Shown here in pieces: positions 16,503 to 25,926 of a DNA stretch of 64,000 nucleotides. Position 1 is the stretch's first letter; every line of letters begins with the position of its first letter. The notes beneath the pieces were generated by a model. That model worked only from the letters and a program-made list of their open reading frames with translations, had not been told where the DNA came from and searched no databases. This DNA comes from Ferrovibrio terrae_A. GTDB taxonomy: Bacteria > Pseudomonadota > Alphaproteobacteria > Ferrovibrionales > Ferrovibrionaceae. The DNA is taken from NCBI RefSeq assembly GCF_943372915.1, contig NZ_CALSAN010000007.1, forward strand, positions 1 through 64,000. The letters run 5' to 3'. Made by a program: the position numbers and the translations under genes.

Positions 16503-16991
16503 TCACGCGGCTTCGGCGGTATCCGACAAGTAAAGTGCGCCGAGAATCTTGGTCACGGCGCCACCTTCCATCAGCGGCAATGCCAACTTGTCGACCTGCA
16601 GATATTCACGGGCCGAAGGGCTGATGCGCGAGGCATAGACCGGTGCGCCGACACGCACCACCTGGCGATACTCGTCCAGCGGCTTGTCGCCGATCCGTCC
16701 CGCCGCATCGCTGACCGTCTTGCCCGTCAGGTCGAAACCGAAAATGCCGACCAGTGCCGTACCATAGAGGCGATAGCGGTATTCATAATTGTCGAGGCAA
16801 TCGAGCAGCATCAGATGTCCAAACCACGGCCGCAATTCTTCCAGCGTGAAATCGCTGCGCGGCGGCGCCTGTCGGCTGCCCCGTTTGGCATTCCACAAAT
16901 CGTAAAGCGCACGCAGTTTGGGATGGGTGATGGCGACATCGGTCATGTCGTCATGATAGGTGAAAATCCGGCGTTTGAACTGCATGAACAT
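16503..16991 (-). CDS. PAS-like domain protein (PF07310 type)
   Basis: The 162-aa protein is one domain whose pattern (YDLWNAKRG, PPRSDFTLEEL, LMLLDCLDNYEYRYRLYGT, GFDLTGKTVSD) matches a stand-alone PAS family widespread in Rhodospirillales-type bacteria. It has no output domain, so it probably acts as a small sensor or partner protein of unknown role. The first ATG (16991) has GAGG seven bases upstream; another ATG lies two codons later. Confidence 0.7.
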   Translation of the reverse strand: MFMQFKRRIFTYHDDMTDVAITHPKLRALYDLWNAKRGSRQAPPRSDFTLEELRPWFGHLMLLDCLDNYEYRYRLYGTALVGIFGFDLTGKTVSDAAGRIGDKPLDEYRQVVRVGAPVYASRISPSAREYLQVDKLALPLMEGGAVTKILGALYLSDTAEAA

Positions 16992-17316
16992 CGGAGCGCC
17001 TCGGTTGCTCGCTGAATCAGATGCTTGGCGTCGGTTCTGGACAGCAGAGCGGAGGGTGAATGACTGTACCCAGTGGTTTTTCGATTAGATCACAGCCTGC
17101 GCGCGAAAAATTTGGTAACCGTCCGCTCAGCCAGCGAACCTCGACTTTGAGCCGTCAGGGGGGCGTCTGCGGCATCAAAGCCAGAGCCCGGCCCCGAATC
17201 GGCCGTTTTCCGGCCTGCCGCAGGGTAGCCCTACCGCCCGGAAGCCGCTAAATAACCTGCCTCACCCTCGGCGCCCGGGCCCTGGGCCCGTCAACGGCAC
17301 GGATACGTCCGCAGCA
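16992..17316. other. intergenic stretch upstream of the PAS and ferredoxin reductase genes
   Basis: This gap of about 325 bp separates two divergent genes and should hold both promoters. I see no convincing open reading frame. A near-perfect GC palindrome, CGGGCCC-T-GGGCCCG (17276-17290), lies 27 bp before the reductase start. The rest shows nothing I can name. Confidence 0.5.
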
Positions 17317-18354
17317 ATGGCCATTCAGAAAACAGATGTCGCAATCATCGGTGCCGGCCCTGTCGGCCTGTTTGCCGTTTTCGAATGCGGCATGGTGGGC
17401 CTGAGCTGCCATGTGATCGATGCGCTGGATGCCCTCGGCGGCCAATGCAGCGCCCTGTATCCTGAAAAGCCGATCTATGACATTCCCGGCTTCCCACGTA
17501 TCAGCGGCGCCGGCCTGGTGGAACAGCTGGAACAGCAGAGCGCGCCCTTCAAGCCGGTCTACCATCTGGGCCAGTGCGTGGAAAAAGTCGAGCAGCCGCA
17601 CGGCAACGGTGGCGGCTTCCGGCTGACCACATCGAAGGGCGGCGTGATCGAGGCCGGTGCAGTCATCATCGCGGCGGGCGCCGGCGCTTTCGGCCCCAAT
17701 CGGCCGCCACTGGATAATATCACCGCCTTTGAAGGCCAGCCCGGCGGCACCGGCGTGCATTACCTGGTGCGCCGCGCCGAGGATTTCCGCGCTCGCAGGA
17801 TCGTGATTGCCGGCGGTGGCGACAGCGCGGTGGACTGGGCACTGGCCCTGCATGGCATTGCCAGGCAGATCTGGTTTGTGCATCGGCGCGACCAGTTCCG
17901 CGCCGCGCCCGACAGCGTCGCCAAGCTGCGCGCGCTCAACGGCCATGGCATTGATATCGTCGTGCCCTATCAGCTGGACGCACTGGAAGGCAGCAATGGC
18001 GTGCTGACCGGTGTGACCGTGAAATCCCTGGAAGGCGATAGCCAGCGGCTGCCCGCCGATGCCCTGCTCGCCTTCTTCGGCCTGAAGAGCGATCTTGGCC
18101 CTATCGCGCAATGGGGCATTGCGCTGGAGCGCCATCACCTGCCGGTCGATCCGGCCACCTGCCAGACCTCGGTGCCCGGAATCTTTGCCATCGGTGATGT
18201 GGCGACGTATCGGGGCAAATTGAAACTGATCCTGACAGGCTTTGCCGAGGCCGCATCAGCCGCCCATGCCATCTATCCGCTGCTGCATGGCGGCCAACCG
18301 CTGCATTTCGAATATTCGACCTCGAAGGGCGCGCCCGGCAATCCCAAAGCCTAG
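17317..18354 (+). CDS. ferredoxin/flavodoxin-NADP+ reductase, thioredoxin-reductase-like type
   Basis: The 345-aa flavoprotein has an FAD-binding GAGPVG near residue 13, an NADP-binding GGGDSA at about 167-172 and a C-terminal GDVATYRGKLKLI. It lacks the CxxC pair of thioredoxin reductase, which identifies the TrxR-like FNR family (Bacillus YumC, Rhodopseudomonas FNR). It moves electrons between NADPH and ferredoxin or flavodoxin in the cytoplasm. Its stop overlaps the convergent acyl-CoA synthetase stop by four bases. Confidence 0.93.
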   Translation: MAIQKTDVAIIGAGPVGLFAVFECGMVGLSCHVIDALDALGGQCSALYPEKPIYDIPGFPRISGAGLVEQLEQQSAPFKPVYHLGQCVEKVEQPHGNGGGFRLTTSKGGVIEAGAVIIAAGAGAFGPNRPPLDNITAFEGQPGGTGVHYLVRRAEDFRARRIVIAGGGDSAVDWALALHGIARQIWFVHRRDQFRAAPDSVAKLRALNGHGIDIVVPYQLDALEGSNGVLTGVTVKSLEGDSQRLPADALLAFFGLKSDLGPIAQWGIALERHHLPVDPATCQTSVPGIFAIGDVATYRGKLKLILTGFAEAASAAHAIYPLLHGGQPLHFEYSTSKGAPGNPKA

Positions 18355-19907
18355 ACGATCCGGCTGGTACGATTGCCCCAGTAGCGGTCCTTGATCAGAC
18401 GCTTGTACAGCTTGCCGGTGGCATGGCGCGGCAGGGCTTCCTCGAAATCGATCGAGCGCGGGCATTTGATGCTGGCCAGATGCTGGCGGCAATAGGCCAG
18501 CAGTTCCTCGGCGAGCGCCGGCCCGGCATCCGCCATGGTGACCGGCTGCACCACGGCTTTCACCTCTTCACCGAAATCCTCATTGGGCACACCGATCACC
18601 GCCACATCGGCAACCTTGGGGTGCTCGATCAATACATTCTCGGCTTCCTGCGGATAGATATTCACGCCGCCGGAAATGATCATGAAGGCCTTGCGGTCGG
18701 TCAGGTAGAGATAGCCTTCCGCGTCGAGATAGCCGACATCGCCTAGCGTGCTCCAGCCCTTGTCGTTGAAGGCCTGCTGCGTCTTGCCGTCATCGTTGTG
18801 ATAGGTGAAGGGCTGGCCATTGGCGAAATAGACCAGACCGGACTCGCCGACACCCAGCTCCGCGCCGCTTTCGTCATCGACGATATGCAGTTCGCCGATG
18901 ATAGCGCGACCGACCGAGCCCTTGTGCCCCACCCATTCCTGGCTGGTGATGAAGGTCATGCCATTGCCTTCGGAGGCGGCGTAATACTCAAACAGTACCG
19001 GTCCCCACCAGTCGATCATCTGCTGCTTGGTGGCAACCGAGACCGGCCCGGCGCCATGGATGGCGACGCGATGCGAGCTGAGATCGTAGCGGCTACGCAG
19101 CTCTGGCGGCAACTTCAGCATGCGCACGAACATGGTCGGCACCCAGTTGCTGTGCGTGACCTTGTACTTTTCAATCAGGCGCAGGGACTCCTCGGCATCG
19201 AAGCCCTGCATGATGACCAGCGTGCCGCCGACCTTCGACACCAGCATGCAGTAGCGCAGGGGCGCTGCATGATACAGCGGTGCCGGCGACAGGTAGACCA
19301 TGTCTGGACCATAGCCATAAAGGCTGTAACCGTTATCGACGAAATAACTGCGTGCCCCGACCGGATCGCCATTGATCGGCCGCTTGATGCCCTTGGGCTT
19401 GCCTGTGGTCCCCGAGGAATAGAGCATGTCGCGGCCCTGCATCTCGTCAGCAATCGGCGTTGCCGGCATGGCCGCCACGGCAGCTTCCCAACTGTCGTAG
19501 CCCTCTGCCAGGCCGCCGATCATGAAGAAGTGCTCGACGCCCTTGCACTGGGCGCGCAGTTCCGCCGCCATGGCCTGAAAGTCGCTGGTGATCACCAGAA
19601 CGCGGGCACCGGCGTCGCTGACGACATAGGCGATCTCAGGCGCGCTCAGGCGGGTGCTGATCGGTGTGTAATAGAGCCCAGCGCGGTCGGCGCCGAAACA
19701 GACTTCGAAAAACTCCGGCCGGTTCTCGATCACCAGTGCCATATGGCTGCGATGGCCGAGCCCGAGCTTGCGAAACAGATGGGCGGCACGATTGGAGGCG
19801 GCTTCCAACTGACCGAAGGTTGTCACCTCTCCCGTCTCAGCGATGATGATCGCGGGCTTGGCAGGTGTCTTCTTGGCATGCTCGGTGATGTAGACGAGAT
19901 TCGACAA
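18351..19907 (-). CDS. AMP-forming acyl-CoA synthetase (class I adenylate-forming enzyme)
   Basis: The protein of about 518 aa has the ATP-binding P-loop YSSGTTGKPKGIKRP, the middle motif YYAASEGNGMTFI and the C-terminal hinge DRKAFMIISGGVNIYPQE with the catalytic-lysine region HATGKLYKR. It should activate a carboxylic acid to acyl-AMP and then to the CoA thioester. The chosen start is a TTG at 19907, six bases after AAGGAAG and immediately after the upstream synthetase's TGA, giving MSNLVYITEHAKK; a GTG at 19934 is the alternative. It is the second of two co-transcribed synthetases, so the pair may act in one acid-degradation route. The substrate is unknown. Confidence 0.9.
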   Translation of the reverse strand: MSNLVYITEHAKKTPAKPAIIIAETGEVTTFGQLEAASNRAAHLFRKLGLGHRSHMALVIENRPEFFEVCFGADRAGLYYTPISTRLSAPEIAYVVSDAGARVLVITSDFQAMAAELRAQCKGVEHFFMIGGLAEGYDSWEAAVAAMPATPIADEMQGRDMLYSSGTTGKPKGIKRPINGDPVGARSYFVDNGYSLYGYGPDMVYLSPAPLYHAAPLRYCMLVSKVGGTLVIMQGFDAEESLRLIEKYKVTHSNWVPTMFVRMLKLPPELRSRYDLSSHRVAIHGAGPVSVATKQQMIDWWGPVLFEYYAASEGNGMTFITSQEWVGHKGSVGRAIIGELHIVDDESGAELGVGESGLVYFANGQPFTYHNDDGKTQQAFNDKGWSTLGDVGYLDAEGYLYLTDRKAFMIISGGVNIYPQEAENVLIEHPKVADVAVIGVPNEDFGEEVKAVVQPVTMADAGPALAEELLAYCRQHLASIKCPRSIDFEEALPRHATGKLYKRLIKDRYWGNRTSRIV

Positions 19908-19908
19908 T

Positions 19909-21441
19909 TCAAGCTTCCTTCTGCAACACGGCACGCAACTCGGTCTTCAGCACCTTGCCATAGTTGTTTTTTGGCAGCGCCGGCACAAATCGATACTGCT
20001 TCGGGCGCTTGAAGCGGGCGATATGGTCTAGGCAGAGCGCGTCGAGTGCCGCCGCCGTCGGCGCCGCACCACGACGGGCGACCACGAAAGCAATCACCTC
20101 CTCGCCCCAGTCGGCATGCGGCTTGCCCACCACCGATACTTCATCGACATCGGGATGGCGCAGCAACACCTCTTCCACCTCGCGCGGATAGATGTTGCTG
20201 CCGCCGGAAATGATCATGTCCTTGGAGCGATCCTTGAGGGTCAGGAAGCCGTCATCGTCGAAACTGCCGACATCCCCGGTATGCAGCCAGCCACCGCGCA
20301 ACGCCTGCGCGGTGGCGTCCGGATTGCGCCAGTAGCCGGCCATGACCACCGGGCCGCGGCAGATCACCTCGCCCACTTCGCCGTTGGGCAGCGGGTTATC
20401 GTCGGCATCAACCACACGCACCTCGACATCGGTGCGCACCGTGCCGGCCGAACCGAGCCGGGCCAGATAGCGCGGATGGCCATAATCGACATGCATGCGC
20501 TTGTCCATGCCGGTGATGGTCATCGGCGCCTCGCCCTGGCCATAGATCTGCGCCAGCTTGGGCCCCAGCACACGCATGGCCTCCTGCAGGTCGGCGACAT
20601 ACATCGGTCCGCCGCCATAGACGATGGTTTTCAGATTGGCGGTATCGGCACCGGCGATCTGCGGCGCATGGATCAGGCGATGCACCATGGTGGGCGCAAA
20701 GAAGAAGCTGCAGCCCGGCCAGTGCGCGATCAGATCAAGCGTCTCGGCCGGATCGAAGCCGCCGGATTCCGGGATCACCTGATTGGCACCGCGCGCCACA
20801 TGCGGCAGGCCATAAAGGCCGGAGCCATGGCTGATCGGGGCGCAATGGATGATGCAGTCCTGCGGGTCGATATGATCGACATCGGCGAAATAGTTCATCA
20901 CTGCGGCCCACAGATTGCGATGGGTCAGCATGGCGCCTTTGGGGCGACCGGTGGTACCTGACGTGTAAAACAGCCAGGCCAGATCGTCGGGCGTTACCTC
21001 GGCCATCGGCGTGGCTGCTGCATCATACAGCGCGGTATAGGCCGGTGTTTCCAGAACGATCAGGCCATGCAGGCCCGGAATATCTTTTGTCAGCCGCGCC
21101 AGGTCATCGGCCAGGGCGGCGGAGACGACCGCCAGCTTCGCCTCGGCATTCTCGATGATCCAGGCAACCTCGCGCGCATGCAGCTTGGCATTCACCGGCA
21201 CGGCGGCAATGCCGGCATGCCAGAGCGCAAACATCAGCTCCCAGTATTCGGGACAATTCTTGAGCAGCAGCGCCACACGGTCGCCGCGCTGTAGCTTGCC
21301 GGCTGCGACCAGCCCGGCAGCCAGCCGAGGCACCCGCTGGCCCATCTCGGCGTAGCTGAGCCGCACAGCACGGCCGACGGACAAAGCCGGTCGTTCGCCC
21401 CAGATTTTGGCTGCCCGATGCAGCAGATGCGCCAGATTCAT
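19909..21441 (-). CDS. AMP-forming long/medium-chain acyl-CoA synthetase-like protein
   Basis: This 510-aa enzyme starts MNLAHLLHRAAKIWGERPALS and carries FYTSGTTGRPKGAMLTHRN (P-loop), IYGQGEAPMTITG (adenine site) and DRSKDMIISGGSNIYPREVE (hinge), ending KNNYGKVLKTELR with the catalytic lysine. It resembles fatty-acyl or feruloyl-type CoA ligases, but the acid is not predictable. The ATG at 21441 is preferred over a longer frame that reaches the GNAT gene's terminator. It leads a two-gene operon with the following synthetase, whose start touches its stop. Confidence 0.9.
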   Translation of the reverse strand: MNLAHLLHRAAKIWGERPALSVGRAVRLSYAEMGQRVPRLAAGLVAAGKLQRGDRVALLLKNCPEYWELMFALWHAGIAAVPVNAKLHAREVAWIIENAEAKLAVVSAALADDLARLTKDIPGLHGLIVLETPAYTALYDAAATPMAEVTPDDLAWLFYTSGTTGRPKGAMLTHRNLWAAVMNYFADVDHIDPQDCIIHCAPISHGSGLYGLPHVARGANQVIPESGGFDPAETLDLIAHWPGCSFFFAPTMVHRLIHAPQIAGADTANLKTIVYGGGPMYVADLQEAMRVLGPKLAQIYGQGEAPMTITGMDKRMHVDYGHPRYLARLGSAGTVRTDVEVRVVDADDNPLPNGEVGEVICRGPVVMAGYWRNPDATAQALRGGWLHTGDVGSFDDDGFLTLKDRSKDMIISGGSNIYPREVEEVLLRHPDVDEVSVVGKPHADWGEEVIAFVVARRGAAPTAAALDALCLDHIARFKRPKQYRFVPALPKNNYGKVLKTELRAVLQKEA

Positions 21442-21514
21442 GGTCGCCCCGGACTGTTTCCTCCGGGCTATGTTACGCAAACAGCCCCGGGGCCAACAGG
21501 CCCCAGCGGGCTGC

Positions 21515-21546
21515 ACAAACAAAAGCGGCGCCGGTAGACGGCGCCG
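21515..21546 (-). terminator. rho-independent terminator of the acyltransferase gene
   Basis: GCGGCGCC (21524-21531) and GGCGCCGC (21539-21546) form a perfect 8-bp stem with a 7-nt loop; on the minus strand TTTTGTTTGT follows. It ends the upstream acyltransferase transcript before the synthetase operon. Confidence 0.85.
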
Positions 21547-21573
21547 CGGGTATCGATCCGGTATTTACGCCGA

Positions 21574-22443
21574 TCAGGCGTGGTATTCGGTCACGATCAG
21601 GCCTTCGTCAGCCGAGAAGCGGTTCTGGTATTTCGGGGCGATGCGATCCACCGGCAGCAGGATGAACACATCGGTGGTGCCGAACTGGTGGTCGATCACA
21701 GCGCCATCGCCGATATAGGCGCCCAGCCGCAGATAGCCTTTGATCAGGGGCGGCAGCGCATGCAGTGCAGCGCGCGGGCTGACCTGATCGGCCGGCATCA
21801 GATTCATTGAGACGAACCGCTCCGGCAGGGCACGCACACGCCATTCCTGCGGCGGCAGATGGTTATGGTGCAGGTAGCTGAGCGCCAGCGCATGGTCTTG
21901 CGGGTTGGTGCCCGGGAAGGAGGCACAGCCGAACATGAAGCTGATGCCATGATCGGCGACATAGGTGGAAATGCCGCGCCACAGCAGCTGGATGGTGGCG
22001 TTGGTGCGATAGTCGCGATGCACACAGGAGCGGCCGAGTTCCAGCAGGCCGCCGCCGACACCGACATAATCGAGCATGATCTGCAGGTCATATTCCGACG
22101 CGGAATAGAAGCCGCCATGCAATTCGGCAAACTGGCGCCGCAACAGACGATAGGTGCCTACAGCCTGTTCGCCTTCGGGGCGGCGACGGTCGAACACCAT
22201 GAGGTGATCGCAAAGGCGATCGAACTGATCAAAGTCAAGACCAAGACGGGCCATCTCCGGCGAAGGCTCCGCTGCCATTTCCTCATAGAACACCTGATAG
22301 CGCAGACGCTGGGCCGCGGTGATATCTTCGGGGCTGCGCGTAAGGCGCACCTCGAACCGGCCGTCGGCAGACGTGCACTGCCAGCCGCTGCGTGAAGCGC
22401 GGGGCTGTGGGAGGGTCGACGGGACGGAGAGAGGCAACTGCAT
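21574..22443 (-). CDS. GNAT-type acyltransferase, OlsB/hemolysin-like (ornithine lipid synthesis type)
   Basis: The 289-aa protein matches the Acetyltransf_5 family that includes OlsB, which moves a 3-hydroxyacyl group from acyl-ACP to ornithine, the first step of ornithine lipid synthesis. Motifs include RYQVFYEEM, DFDQFDRLCDHLMVFD, ELGRSCVHRDYR and MFGCASFPGTNPQDHA. The ATG at 22443 is preferred since GGAG lies seven bases upstream; the ATG two codons earlier is too close. No olsA is next to it. The family name is firm, the ornithine substrate less so. A promoter with a palindrome over its -35 lies upstream. Confidence 0.83.
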   Translation of the reverse strand: MQLPLSVPSTLPQPRASRSGWQCTSADGRFEVRLTRSPEDITAAQRLRYQVFYEEMAAEPSPEMARLGLDFDQFDRLCDHLMVFDRRRPEGEQAVGTYRLLRRQFAELHGGFYSASEYDLQIMLDYVGVGGGLLELGRSCVHRDYRTNATIQLLWRGISTYVADHGISFMFGCASFPGTNPQDHALALSYLHHNHLPPQEWRVRALPERFVSMNLMPADQVSPRAALHALPPLIKGYLRLGAYIGDGAVIDHQFGTTDVFILLPVDRIAPKYQNRFSADEGLIVTEYHA

Positions 22444-22461
22444 GTTCATACTCCGACTATC

Positions 22462-22500
22462 GCTATACACGATGATGCAATAGTGTCAAATCTATGACAC
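22462..22500 (-). promoter_or_regulatory. promoter with operator-like palindrome for the OlsB-like gene
   Basis: On the minus strand a perfect -35 TTGACA (complement of 22484-22489) is followed by 16 bp and TATAGC (complement of 22462-22467). Overlapping the -35 is GTGTCA-N6-TGACAC (22483-22500), a perfect 6-bp-arm palindrome, so a dimeric regulator probably blocks or recruits polymerase here. Confidence 0.65.
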
Positions 22501-22609
22501 ATATATTAAAACGCGTATTCAAGGGAAATATGTTGCGGTCACACAGCGACTGCAACCCCTAAATATAGCGTCTGCCTGTGAAGCGGCGCCGAAGCGATTC
22601 GGCTGCGGA

Positions 22610-23995
22610 TCAATCCTCGGCTGCGGCGGTGACACTGCCGGGCCGGCGCGTATCCAGCCGGGTTTCAGCGCCACGGCGGGTGAGCCATGCCAGCAGGGCA
22701 AGACCCGGCAGGGCGGCCAGGGTGGTCAGCACAAAGAAAAGCGGCCAGCCGAAGGCGCCGGCCAGGAAGCCGGCATAGGATGACAGCAGGGTGCGGGCCA
22801 CCGCGGTCAGCGAAGACAGCAGGGCGTATTGCGTGGCCGTGTAGGCAACGTCGCAGAGCGCCGAGAGATACGCGACCAGCACTGCCGTACCCATGCCGCT
22901 GGCCAGATTTTCCACACCCACCGTCAACGCCAGGAACCACAGATCGTGACCCCGCATGGCCAGCACGGCAAACAGCAGATTGGAGCCCATCTGCAGCAGG
23001 CCGCAGACCCAGAGCGCGCGGTAAAGCCCGACCGCCTGCATCAGCCAGCCACCGAGAAAAAGCCCGAGCATGGTGGCGCCAAATCCATAGAGCTTGCCGA
23101 TCTCGGCGATCTCGGACTTGGTGAATCCGATATCCAGATAGAAACTGGTGGCCAGCACGCCCGCCAGGCTGTCACCCAGCTTGAACAGCATGACGAACAG
23201 CAGGATACCGACCCAGCCTTTGCGCGACATGAACTGCAGGAACGGCCCGGCGACGCTGGCATAGAGCCAGGCCATCGCGCCGGCGAGCGGCCCCGACAGA
23301 TGCGGTCGGGTCGCCAGCCAGGCCTGCGCTTCGGCAAACCGACGCTCGGCATCGCCGCGCGGTTGTGCCTGCGGCTCGCCAACCAGCAACACCGTCACCG
23401 CGCCGATCACCAGCAGCGCAGCCATGGCGAGATAGACCAGCGGCCAGGCGAACTGGTCGGCGAGATACAGCGCACCGGCCGAGGACACCAGCATGCCGAT
23501 GCGATAGCCAAACACGATGGAGGCCGCACCAGCGGCAAGCTGGCGTTGCTCCAGGATTTCGACGCGCCAGGCATCGATGACGATATCCTGGGTCGCCGAG
23601 GCAAAGGCAACAGCGACGGCGCAAAGGGCCGTGACGGCTAGCGCCTGGCCGGGATTGCTGAAGGCCAATGCGACGATTGCGGCCATCAATATGGCCTGCG
23701 CGAAGATCAGCCAGCTGCGCCGCCGGCCCAGCCAACGCGTCAGAAGCGGCAATGGCAGCCGATCGACCAGGGGGGCCCAGAGGAATTTCAGCGTATAGGG
23801 CACGCCGACCAGCGCGAATAGCCCGATCGACTGCAGTGAAACGCCGGATTCCTTCAGCCAGGCCTGCAGTGTCTGCCCGGTCAGCGCCAGCGGCAGGCCG
23901 GAGGCGAAGCCGAGGACCAAAATCGCCAGCACGCGGCGGTCGCGATAGACCGCCAGAGCCGCGAGCGAAGCAGAAACACGCGTGCCCAGCGTCAC
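22610..23995 (-). CDS. ampG: AmpG-like MFS muropeptide permease
   Basis: The 461-aa protein has about 12-14 hydrophobic helices and AmpG hallmarks: LGFASGLPLALTGQTLQAWL, PYTLKFLWAPLVDR, LGRRRSWLI, SATQDIVIDAWRVE and GFTKSEIAEIGKLYGFG. AmpG imports anhydro-muropeptides from the periplasm for cell-wall recycling. It starts four bases after the stop of the propionyl-CoA synthetase gene, so the two are co-transcribed despite no obvious shared pathway. AmpG can feed AmpR-type beta-lactamase induction, but the class D beta-lactamase in this window is 20 kb away with no ampR, so no link is claimed. Confidence 0.9.
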   Translation of the reverse strand: MTLGTRVSASLAALAVYRDRRVLAILVLGFASGLPLALTGQTLQAWLKESGVSLQSIGLFALVGVPYTLKFLWAPLVDRLPLPLLTRWLGRRRSWLIFAQAILMAAIVALAFSNPGQALAVTALCAVAVAFASATQDIVIDAWRVEILEQRQLAAGAASIVFGYRIGMLVSSAGALYLADQFAWPLVYLAMAALLVIGAVTVLLVGEPQAQPRGDAERRFAEAQAWLATRPHLSGPLAGAMAWLYASVAGPFLQFMSRKGWVGILLFVMLFKLGDSLAGVLATSFYLDIGFTKSEIAEIGKLYGFGATMLGLFLGGWLMQAVGLYRALWVCGLLQMGSNLLFAVLAMRGHDLWFLALTVGVENLASGMGTAVLVAYLSALCDVAYTATQYALLSSLTAVARTLLSSYAGFLAGAFGWPLFFVLTTLAALPGLALLAWLTRRGAETRLDTRRPGSVTAAAED

Positions 23996-23998
23996 CGA

Positions 23999-25900
23999 TC
24001 AGGGCCGCTTGGCATAGCCGAGCGGCTGCAGCACCTCGGAGATCTCGCCGAGGATGGCGGGATCGTCGATGGTGGCAGGCATGCGATAGTCCTGCGCGTC
24101 GGCGATTTTCTGCATGGTGCCACGCAGTATCTTGCCCGAACGCGTCTTCGGCAACCGTTTCACCACGGCGGCCTGCTTGAAGGCAGCCACCGGCCCGATT
24201 CGGTCACGCACCAGTTGCACCAGCTCGCGCAGGATCTGGTCCTCCGGCTTGGTCACGCCGGCCTTGAGCACCACGAAGCCGAGCGGCACCTGGCCTTTCA
24301 GCTGGTCGGCCACACCCACCACGGCACATTCGGCGACATCGGGGTGCGAGGACAGCACTTCCTCCATGCCACCGGTAGACAGGCGGTGTCCGGCGACGTT
24401 GATGATGTCGTCAGTGCGGCTCATGATGAAAATATAGCCATCCTCATCGATGAAGCCGGCATCGCCGGTGTTGTAGTAACCGGGAAACCGCGCGAGGTAG
24501 CTTTTCTTGTAGCCCTCGTCGTTCTGCCACAGTGTCGGCAGGCAACCTGGCGGCATCGGCAGCTTGATAACGATATTGCCGATATCACCAGCCTTGACCG
24601 GATGGCCGTCGTCATCCAGCACCTGAACATCGTAGCCCGGCACGATGCGCGTCGGCGAACCATGCTTCACCGGCAGAACCTCGATACCCATGCAGTTGGA
24701 TGCTACCGGCCAGCCTGTCTCGGTCTGCCACCAGTGATCGATCACCGGCTTGTGCAGATTGTCCTCTGCCCATTTCACCGTATCGGGGTCAGCGCGTTCG
24801 CCAGCCAGGAACAGGGTGCGGAAGTGGCTGAGATCATACTTCTTCAGCAGCTCGGCTTTTGGATCTTCCTTCTTGATTGCACGGAAGGCCGTCGGCGCCG
24901 TGAACAGCGCCACCACCTTATGCTGCTCGATCACGCGCCAGTAGGCGCCGGCATCCGGCGTGCCGACCGGCTTGCCTTCGTAGAGCAGCGTGGTGCAGCC
25001 ATAGAGCAGCGGCGCGTAAACGATGTAGGAATGCCCGACCACCCAGCCGACATCCGAGGCGGCCCAGAAAACCTCGCCGGGATTGATGCCGTAAATATTT
25101 TTCATCGACCAGTGCAGTGCCACCATATGGCCGCCATTCTGGCGCACGACACCCTTGGGAATACCGGTGGTGCCAGACGTATAGAGCACATAGAGCGGAT
25201 CTGTGGCCTGCACCGGGACGCAATCGGCCGGCTGCGCTTTGGCGATTTCGGCATCGAAATCGAAGTCGCGGCCCGCCGTCATCGGCCCGGCATATATCGG
25301 CCGCTGGAACACCAGGCAGGCGGCTGGTTTATGCGCGGCCATATCGATGGCCTGATCGAGCAACGGCTTGTATTCGACCACGCGGCCAGCTTCCAGGCCG
25401 CAGGAGCTGGCAATCATTAACTTCGGCTTGGCATCGTCGATGCGGGTGGCCAGTTCACGCGGCGCAAAGCCGCCAAACACCACGGAATGCACCGCGCCGA
25501 TCCGGGCGCAGGCCAGCATGGCCATCGCCGCTTCAGGCGTCATCGCCATGTAGATGATGACGCGATCGCCCTTCTGCACGCCATGCGCCTGCAGCACACC
25601 GGCCAGTTTGGCCACCTTGTCGCGCAGTTCCAGCGTGGTGAAGCGGCGGATCGTATTGGTGACCGGTGAATCGTAGATCAGGGCGATGCGCTCGCCATGG
25701 CCGTCCTCGATATGGCGATCAAGCGCGTTGTAGCAGGTGTTGCATTCAGCGCCGGCAAACCAGCGGTAAAACGGCGGATTGGATGCATCCAGCACGCGGT
25801 CCCAGGGCTTGGACCAGCGCAGGGCCTTTGCTGCCTCGGCCCAGAAACCCTCAGGGTCAGCTTTTGCTGCTGCGTAAACCTGTTCGTAGCGGCCAGACAT
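23999..25900 (-). CDS. prpE: propionyl-CoA synthetase (PrpE type)
   Basis: The 633-aa enzyme belongs to the acetyl/propionyl-CoA synthetase family: an N-terminal ACAS domain (RYEQVYAAAKADPEGFWAEAA), the P-loop YTSGTTGIPKGVVR, WWQTETGWPV and the C-terminal KTRSGKILRGTM whose lysine is acetylated for control in relatives. Length and the region YNALDRHIEDG match PrpE better than Acs. It makes propionyl-CoA from propionate, ATP and CoA. It leads a transcript with ampG. An 8-bp-arm palindrome lies 27 bp before the start; GGGAGGGG precedes the ATG. Confidence 0.9.
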   Translation of the reverse strand: MSGRYEQVYAAAKADPEGFWAEAAKALRWSKPWDRVLDASNPPFYRWFAGAECNTCYNALDRHIEDGHGERIALIYDSPVTNTIRRFTTLELRDKVAKLAGVLQAHGVQKGDRVIIYMAMTPEAAMAMLACARIGAVHSVVFGGFAPRELATRIDDAKPKLMIASSCGLEAGRVVEYKPLLDQAIDMAAHKPAACLVFQRPIYAGPMTAGRDFDFDAEIAKAQPADCVPVQATDPLYVLYTSGTTGIPKGVVRQNGGHMVALHWSMKNIYGINPGEVFWAASDVGWVVGHSYIVYAPLLYGCTTLLYEGKPVGTPDAGAYWRVIEQHKVVALFTAPTAFRAIKKEDPKAELLKKYDLSHFRTLFLAGERADPDTVKWAEDNLHKPVIDHWWQTETGWPVASNCMGIEVLPVKHGSPTRIVPGYDVQVLDDDGHPVKAGDIGNIVIKLPMPPGCLPTLWQNDEGYKKSYLARFPGYYNTGDAGFIDEDGYIFIMSRTDDIINVAGHRLSTGGMEEVLSSHPDVAECAVVGVADQLKGQVPLGFVVLKAGVTKPEDQILRELVQLVRDRIGPVAAFKQAAVVKRLPKTRSGKILRGTMQKIADAQDYRMPATIDDPAILGEISEVLQPLGYAKRP

Positions 25901-25926
25901 CCGCCCCTCCCTGCTTTTGTTCTTTG

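Noticed and set aside
17276..17290. CGGGCCC-T-GGGCCCG as a terminator
   Set aside because: The one-base centre cannot form an RNA loop without losing several pairs, and there is no T-run; kept only as a palindrome in the intergenic note.
18798..20012. 404-codon plus-strand open frame
   Set aside because: Antisense to the two acyl-CoA synthetases.
1314..23995. Classical AmpG-AmpR-beta-lactamase induction circuit
   Set aside because: Only AmpG and a class D enzyme are present, 20 kb apart, without ampR; nothing in sequence links them.
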